From: Sphingomonas sp. SUN019
GTDB lineage: Bacteria; Pseudomonadota; Alphaproteobacteria; Sphingomonadales; Sphingomonadaceae
DNA: 64,000 bases
Direction: 5' to 3'
NCBI RefSeq assembly: GCF_024758705.1
Contig: NZ_CP096971.1
Coordinates: forward strand, 744,001-808,000
Positions within the stretch are counted from its first letter, which is position 1; every line of letters starts with the position of its first letter. Both the position numbers and the translations under genes were made by a program. Under the pieces are notes generated by a model. It was not told the DNA's origin and ran no database searches. It was given only the letters and a program-made list of their open reading frames with translations. Shown one piece after another: positions 60,794-64,000 of this stretch.

Positions 60794-61978
60794 TCAGGCC
60801 TCCTGCAACTGGCGGATCGACGACATGGCGTGCGCGATGCCGCGTTCCAGACCGCGCAATTCGGCGAGACCGCGCATCCGCCCGATCAGCGAATAGCCGG
60901 GATTGGTCAGCCGACTCAGGTCGTCGAGCATCTGGTGACCATGATCCGGGCGCATCGGAATCGACCGGCCTTCGCGCATTTGAAGCGCGTGGACCGCAGC
61001 GACGATCGCACTCATGTTCGCGTCGCCGCCAAGGTGCGTCGCCTCGTGAAACGCGCCACGCGGTTCACGCTGGACCGAACGCAGATGGAGGAACCCGATC
61101 CGGTCGCCAAGCCGCTCCACCATCCCCGGCAGATCGTTGTCGGCCCGCACGCCAAGCGACCCGGCGCAGAAACACAGGCCGTTCGACCGATTGGGCACCC
61201 GCGCGAACAATGTCGCCAGATCGTCCTCGGTGCTGACCACGCGGGGTAGTCCGAAGATCGGGAACGGCGGATCGTCCGGATGGACCACAAGTTGCAGGCC
61301 GAGATCGTCCGCGACCGGGCATACGGCTTCCAGGAATGCGACATGATTGTCGCGTAGGCGATCGGCATCCACATCGGCATAGGCCTCGATCGCACGCAGA
61401 AATTCCGGCGAGGTAAAGCTTTCCTCGCTGCCGGGCAGCCCCGCGATGATCGTGCGTTCGAGCGTGTGGCACTCCTCATCCGACATGTCGGCGAAGCGCC
61501 GTGCGGCAGCCTCCAGCGTCGCCGCATCATAGTCGCGCTCGGCGTATGGGCGGCGCAGGATATAAACATCGTAGGCGGCGACCGCCTCCAGTTCGAACCG
61601 CAGCGCCAGCGCGCCGTCGGGCATCGGCCAGGCCAGATCGGTCCGTGTCCAGTCCAGCAGCGGCATGAAATTGTACGTGACGACGGTGATCCCGCACGCC
61701 GCGATGTTGACGAGGCTTTGGCGATAATTCCCGATCAGCCGATCCCAGTCCGGCCCGCGCGTCTTGATGTCTTCGTGGACGCTGAGACTCTCGATCACGG
61801 TCCAGCCGAGGCCCGCCGCCGCGATCTCGCTTTTGCGGCTGGCAATCGCGTCGCAATCCCAGATGTGGCCGTTCGGCACGTCGTGCAGCGCGGTCACCAC
61901 CTCACACGCGCCCGCCTGGCGGATGTCGCGCAGGCGAACCGGGTCGGTCGGCCCGAACCAGCGCATCGTCTCCGTCAT
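60794..61978 (-). CDS. uxuA: Mannonate dehydratase
   Basis: 394 residues from the ATG at 61978; a GTG two codons earlier lies better with respect to GGGAAGG, so the start may shift slightly. Family segments: MRWFGPTDPVRLRDIRQAGACEVVTALHDVP, TVIESLSVHEDIKTR, VVTYNFMPLLDWTRTDLAW, LGLQLVVHPDDPPFPIFGLPR (metal His), FCAGSLGVRADND and PMRPDHGHQMLDD (Mn/Fe ligands). Dehydrates D-mannonate to 2-keto-3-deoxygluconate. First gene of the operon; a UxuR-type operator lies 79 bp upstream. Confidence 0.94.
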   Translation of the reverse strand: MTETMRWFGPTDPVRLRDIRQAGACEVVTALHDVPNGHIWDCDAIASRKSEIAAAGLGWTVIESLSVHEDIKTRGPDWDRLIGNYRQSLVNIAACGITVVTYNFMPLLDWTRTDLAWPMPDGALALRFELEAVAAYDVYILRRPYAERDYDAATLEAAARRFADMSDEECHTLERTIIAGLPGSEESFTSPEFLRAIEAYADVDADRLRDNHVAFLEAVCPVADDLGLQLVVHPDDPPFPIFGLPRVVSTEDDLATLFARVPNRSNGLCFCAGSLGVRADNDLPGMVERLGDRIGFLHLRSVQREPRGAFHEATHLGGDANMSAIVAAVHALQMREGRSIPMRPDHGHQMLDDLSRLTNPGYSLIGRMRGLAELRGLERGIAHAMSSIRQLQEA

Positions 61979-62056
61979 CAACACGGACTTGCCTTCCCTC
62001 CCCTCATCGACGCCGCAGCACATATTCGGCACGTTTTGCCCTAACAGATGTAAAAG

Positions 62057-62066
62057 TGGTGTACCA
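62057..62066. promoter_or_regulatory. UxuR/ExuR-type operator
   Basis: TGGTGTACCA, a near-perfect palindrome equal to the TGGTnTACCA core of FCD-type GntR regulators. It lies in the shared promoter region of uxuA (leftward) and kdgK (rightward), so one repressor could control both. The only FCD regulator in the window is at 50654. Confidence 0.65.
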
Positions 62067-62152
62067 GTGCGCGCGAATTGGTAAGGCAAGATTATTCATC
62101 GCCCGCGACGTTCGTCAACGTTACCGGCCTTGGAATATCTGAAGGGAAAATA

Positions 62153-63067
62153 ATGGCGCGGATCGTCGTTGTCGGTGAGGGGATGCTCGAACTGTCGCGG
62201 GTCGGCGCGCATTGGCGGCTGGGTCATGGCGGCGACACGCTCAATACCGCGATCCATCTGGCGCGGTTGGGCCGCGGCGTGTCCTATGCGACCGCATTGG
62301 GCGCGGATGCGTTCAGCGAAACGCTGCGCACCGCATGGTCTGCCGAGGGTCTCGACATATCGTTGATCCTGACCGATCCCGATCGCCAGCCCGGACTGTA
62401 TGCGATCAGCACCGATCCGCTGGGCGAGCGCAGCTTCGGCTATTGGCGCGGTGAGAGCGCGGCGCGTCAGCTTTTCGCGTTGCCCGGCGTAGACCGCATG
62501 ATCGCCGCGGCCGAAACCGCCGATCTGCTGGTATTCTCGCTCATCAGCCTCGCGATCCTGCCGCCGGAAGGACGGGCGGCGCTGTTCGACCTGTGTCACA
62601 GGGTTCGCGCGCGTGGCGGACGAGTGGCGTTCGACAACAATTATCGCCCGCGCCTTTGGGAAAGCGCCGCTACGGCCCGCGCGGCCTGCGACCAGGCGAT
62701 CGCGCTGACCGACATCGGGCTGCCGACGATCGACGACGACATCGCGCTCGCCGATCTTCCCGCAAACGCACGTGATGCGGCAGCCGTCCGCGACCGGTGG
62801 CGCGCGCTCGGCGCGCGCGAGATCGTGGTGAAACTGGGCGGTGCGGGATGCTTGGTCGACAATGAGATCGTGCCGCCGTCGGCGGTGCTGACGCCTATCG
62901 ACACCAGCGGCGCGGGCGACGCTTTCAACGCCGGTTATCTTCACGCAAGACTGGCGGGCATCGCGCCACACGATGCCGCGCGCGTCGGGCACCGGCTTGC
63001 GGGATGGGTCATCATGCGGCCCGGCGCGGTCCCGGCCAGCGCGCCCGACGCGCCCTATCAAGAGTGA
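62153..63067 (+). CDS. kdgK: 2-keto-3-deoxygluconate kinase (PfkB family)
   Basis: 304 residues from the ATG at 62153, with GAAGGGA upstream. PfkB signatures: MARIVVVGEGMLEL, GHGGDTLNTAIHLARLG near residue 30 (substrate site), VVKLGGAGCLV and DTSGAGDAFNAGYLHA with the catalytic Asp in GAGD. Phosphorylates 2-keto-3-deoxygluconate made by UxuA to KDPG for the Entner-Doudoroff pathway. The KDPG aldolase is not in the window. Name supported by the uxu context. Confidence 0.92.
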   Translation: MARIVVVGEGMLELSRVGAHWRLGHGGDTLNTAIHLARLGRGVSYATALGADAFSETLRTAWSAEGLDISLILTDPDRQPGLYAISTDPLGERSFGYWRGESAARQLFALPGVDRMIAAAETADLLVFSLISLAILPPEGRAALFDLCHRVRARGGRVAFDNNYRPRLWESAATARAACDQAIALTDIGLPTIDDDIALADLPANARDAAAVRDRWRALGAREIVVKLGGAGCLVDNEIVPPSAVLTPIDTSGAGDAFNAGYLHARLAGIAPHDAARVGHRLAGWVIMRPGAVPASAPDAPYQE

Positions 63068-63216
63068 CCGGCCAGGACCGGCTGGTCCGCCCGCGTCGCC
63101 GTTACGTTCACTATTGCGATCGGTCATGGCGACCGTGATCCTCCCCATACAACGGCATGACCCGGCGACGCCCGGCCGCCGCGGCATCGGCCAGAGCTGG
63201 CCGATGCCGTTTCCAC

Positions 63217-64000
63217 CTAGAACTGGAAGTTGACCGCCAGCGCATAGGTGCGACCGAAATAGGACGTGTACAGCGGATCCTGCCGCACCGTGTCGACGGT
63301 GAGGCGATTGGTTTCGTTGGTGATATTCGACACTTCGGCGATCAGCTTGATGTTCTCGTTGATGTTGTACGAGGCGGACGCGTCGACGAAGATCGAACTC
63401 GCGTTTGAGGTCGAGTCCGCGTCGACCGAGCCGCTTGGCACCGCCGTGAGGAACGCCGCCCGGTAGTTCACGGTCGACCGGATGCTGAATTTATCGTCCT
63501 CGTAATACAGCGTTCCGCTCGCGGTTTCCGGCGACAGGCCGACCAGCGGCGCCGTGCGAGAGAGCGTCGGCGAGATGACGTAGTTGATGTTCGAGCGGAC
63601 GCGGGTGAAGTTGCCGAGCGCGCCGAAATTGCTGAGCGCCCCCGGCAGGAAGCTGAAGGGCAATTGCAAATTGACTTCGAACCCCCGCAACGGCCCGCCC
63701 GGCGTGTTGTTGCTGCGCTGGACCGTAAACAGATCGGTCGGGCGGAGCTGTGTGCCGTTCAGCAGGGTCAGCGGCAGGCCGATGTCCTGGAACGCGACCT
63801 GCTGGCTCGTCGTCTGGATGTAGGTCTCGATGTTTTTGTAGAAATAGGCGACCGAGATCAGCGAACCCGGCGCGAAATACCATTCAAGCGCCGCATCGAA
63901 CGTGTTGGCGCGGATCGGTTCAAGGAAAGGATTGCTGAACGACGCGGTCTGGATGACGAGATTGGCAGACCCCGCCGGTATGAGCTGACCGTAAGCCGGA
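63217..64000 (-). CDS. TonB-dependent receptor, C-terminal part (5' end outside window)
   Basis: The last 260 residues of a receptor barrel: NPFLEPIRANTFDAALEWYFAPGSL, ISVAYFYKNIETYIQ, then GLSPETASGTLYYEDDKFSIRSTVNYR, VDASASYNINENIKLIAEVSNITNE and the terminal YALAVNFQF with the C-terminal Phe. The frame stays open to base 64000. This long-barrel sphingomonad type (IETYIQTTSQQV) is common for oligosaccharide uptake, which fits the adjacent glucuronate genes. Confidence 0.92.
   Translation of the reverse strand, partial: PAYGQLIPAGSANLVIQTASFSNPFLEPIRANTFDAALEWYFAPGSLISVAYFYKNIETYIQTTSQQVAFQDIGLPLTLLNGTQLRPTDLFTVQRSNNTPGGPLRGFEVNLQLPFSFLPGALSNFGALGNFTRVRSNINYVISPTLSRTAPLVGLSPETASGTLYYEDDKFSIRSTVNYRAAFLTAVPSGSVDADSTSNASSIFVDASASYNINENIKLIAEVSNITNETNRLTVDTVRQDPLYTSYFGRTYALAVNFQF

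Noticed and set aside
59514..60896. Plus-strand frame of 460 codons opposite glucuronate isomerase
   Set aside because: Shadow frame; the minus strand has the full uxaC product.
1..64000. CRISPR arrays and IS transposases
   Set aside because: No regularly spaced direct repeats and no transposase-like frames were found; the only recombinases are the two tyrosine integrase genes (both broken) and the serine recombinase.

Overview
This is a GC-rich chromosomal segment that looks like an alphaproteobacterium of the Sphingomonas type. The clues are a very large NAD-dependent glutamate dehydrogenase, many TonB-dependent receptors next to sugar and carboxylate catabolic genes, a FecI/FecR/FecA set, an RND pump with a NodT-type outer-membrane lipoprotein, and a long palindromic intergenic repeat. 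The assignment rests on gene content only; there is no rRNA or other phylogenetic marker in the window.

Layout. 1-5101: 5'-part of the glutamate dehydrogenase gene, a PAS-domain protein and an intact tRNA-Thr(CGT). 5057-17683: a 12.6-kb integrative element bounded by a 45-bp direct repeat made of the 3' part of that tRNA. Its left third is decayed: a HEPN gene followed by DUF262 and RepA-like ATPase genes that have both lost their 5' ends at one junction, then a tyrosine integrase broken by an in-frame stop. Its centre and right carry intact-looking cargo: a small protein with a strong ribosome binding site, a DUF6771-like protein, a two-gene unit (uracil-DNA-glycosylase-fold protein plus an unrecognised 485-residue protein), two very short genes, an HTH-like protein, and a tightly overlapping trio of serine recombinase, ParB-like and RepB-like genes. 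17.8-18.7 kb holds a second, unrelated integrase remnant and a TonB-receptor remnant, so the tRNA flank is a repeatedly used insertion zone.

18.7-25.7 kb: an RND efflux system (TetR, adaptor and permease on the minus strand; outer-membrane factor divergent). 25.1-27.6 kb: a second TetR divergent from a small protein, an NmrA-like reductase and a membrane methyltransferase. 28-30.2 kb: a Tat-type GH36 alpha-galactosidase. 30.7-40 kb: a catabolic locus with an IclR regulator, a TonB receptor, an alpha/beta hydrolase, a DUF1330-like protein, a fused thiamine-dependent E1 and a free lipoyl protein on one strand, and an amidohydrolase plus acyl-CoA synthetase on the other. 40-45.8 kb: a DUF4114 protein and a FecI-FecR-FecA set whose sigma-factor gene has a 1-bp frameshift. 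45.9-49.6 kb: an AraC-hydrolase fusion protein divergent from a tiny peptide, a ferritin-like diiron protein and an OsmC protein. 49.6-50.4 kb: a scar of two truncated genes and a tRNA-3'-end-like fragment.

50.6-64 kb is devoted to sugars and uronates: a GntR/FadR regulator, a DUF1080 / Gfo-Idh-MocA / ApbE / Gfo-Idh-MocA operon, and a complete glucuronate-to-KDPG route (uxuA, uxaC, uxuB and a hexuronate-type MFS carrier on one strand, kdgK on the other) with a UxuR/ExuR-type operator in the shared promoter. The last gene is the C-terminal part of another TonB receptor that runs off the window.

The strongest candidates for something undescribed are the glycosylase-fold plus 485-residue pair (10430-12546) and the recombinase-ParB-RepB trio with its divergent HTH gene and 30-residue membrane peptide (13440-17404). 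Both lie inside the tRNA-Thr element.
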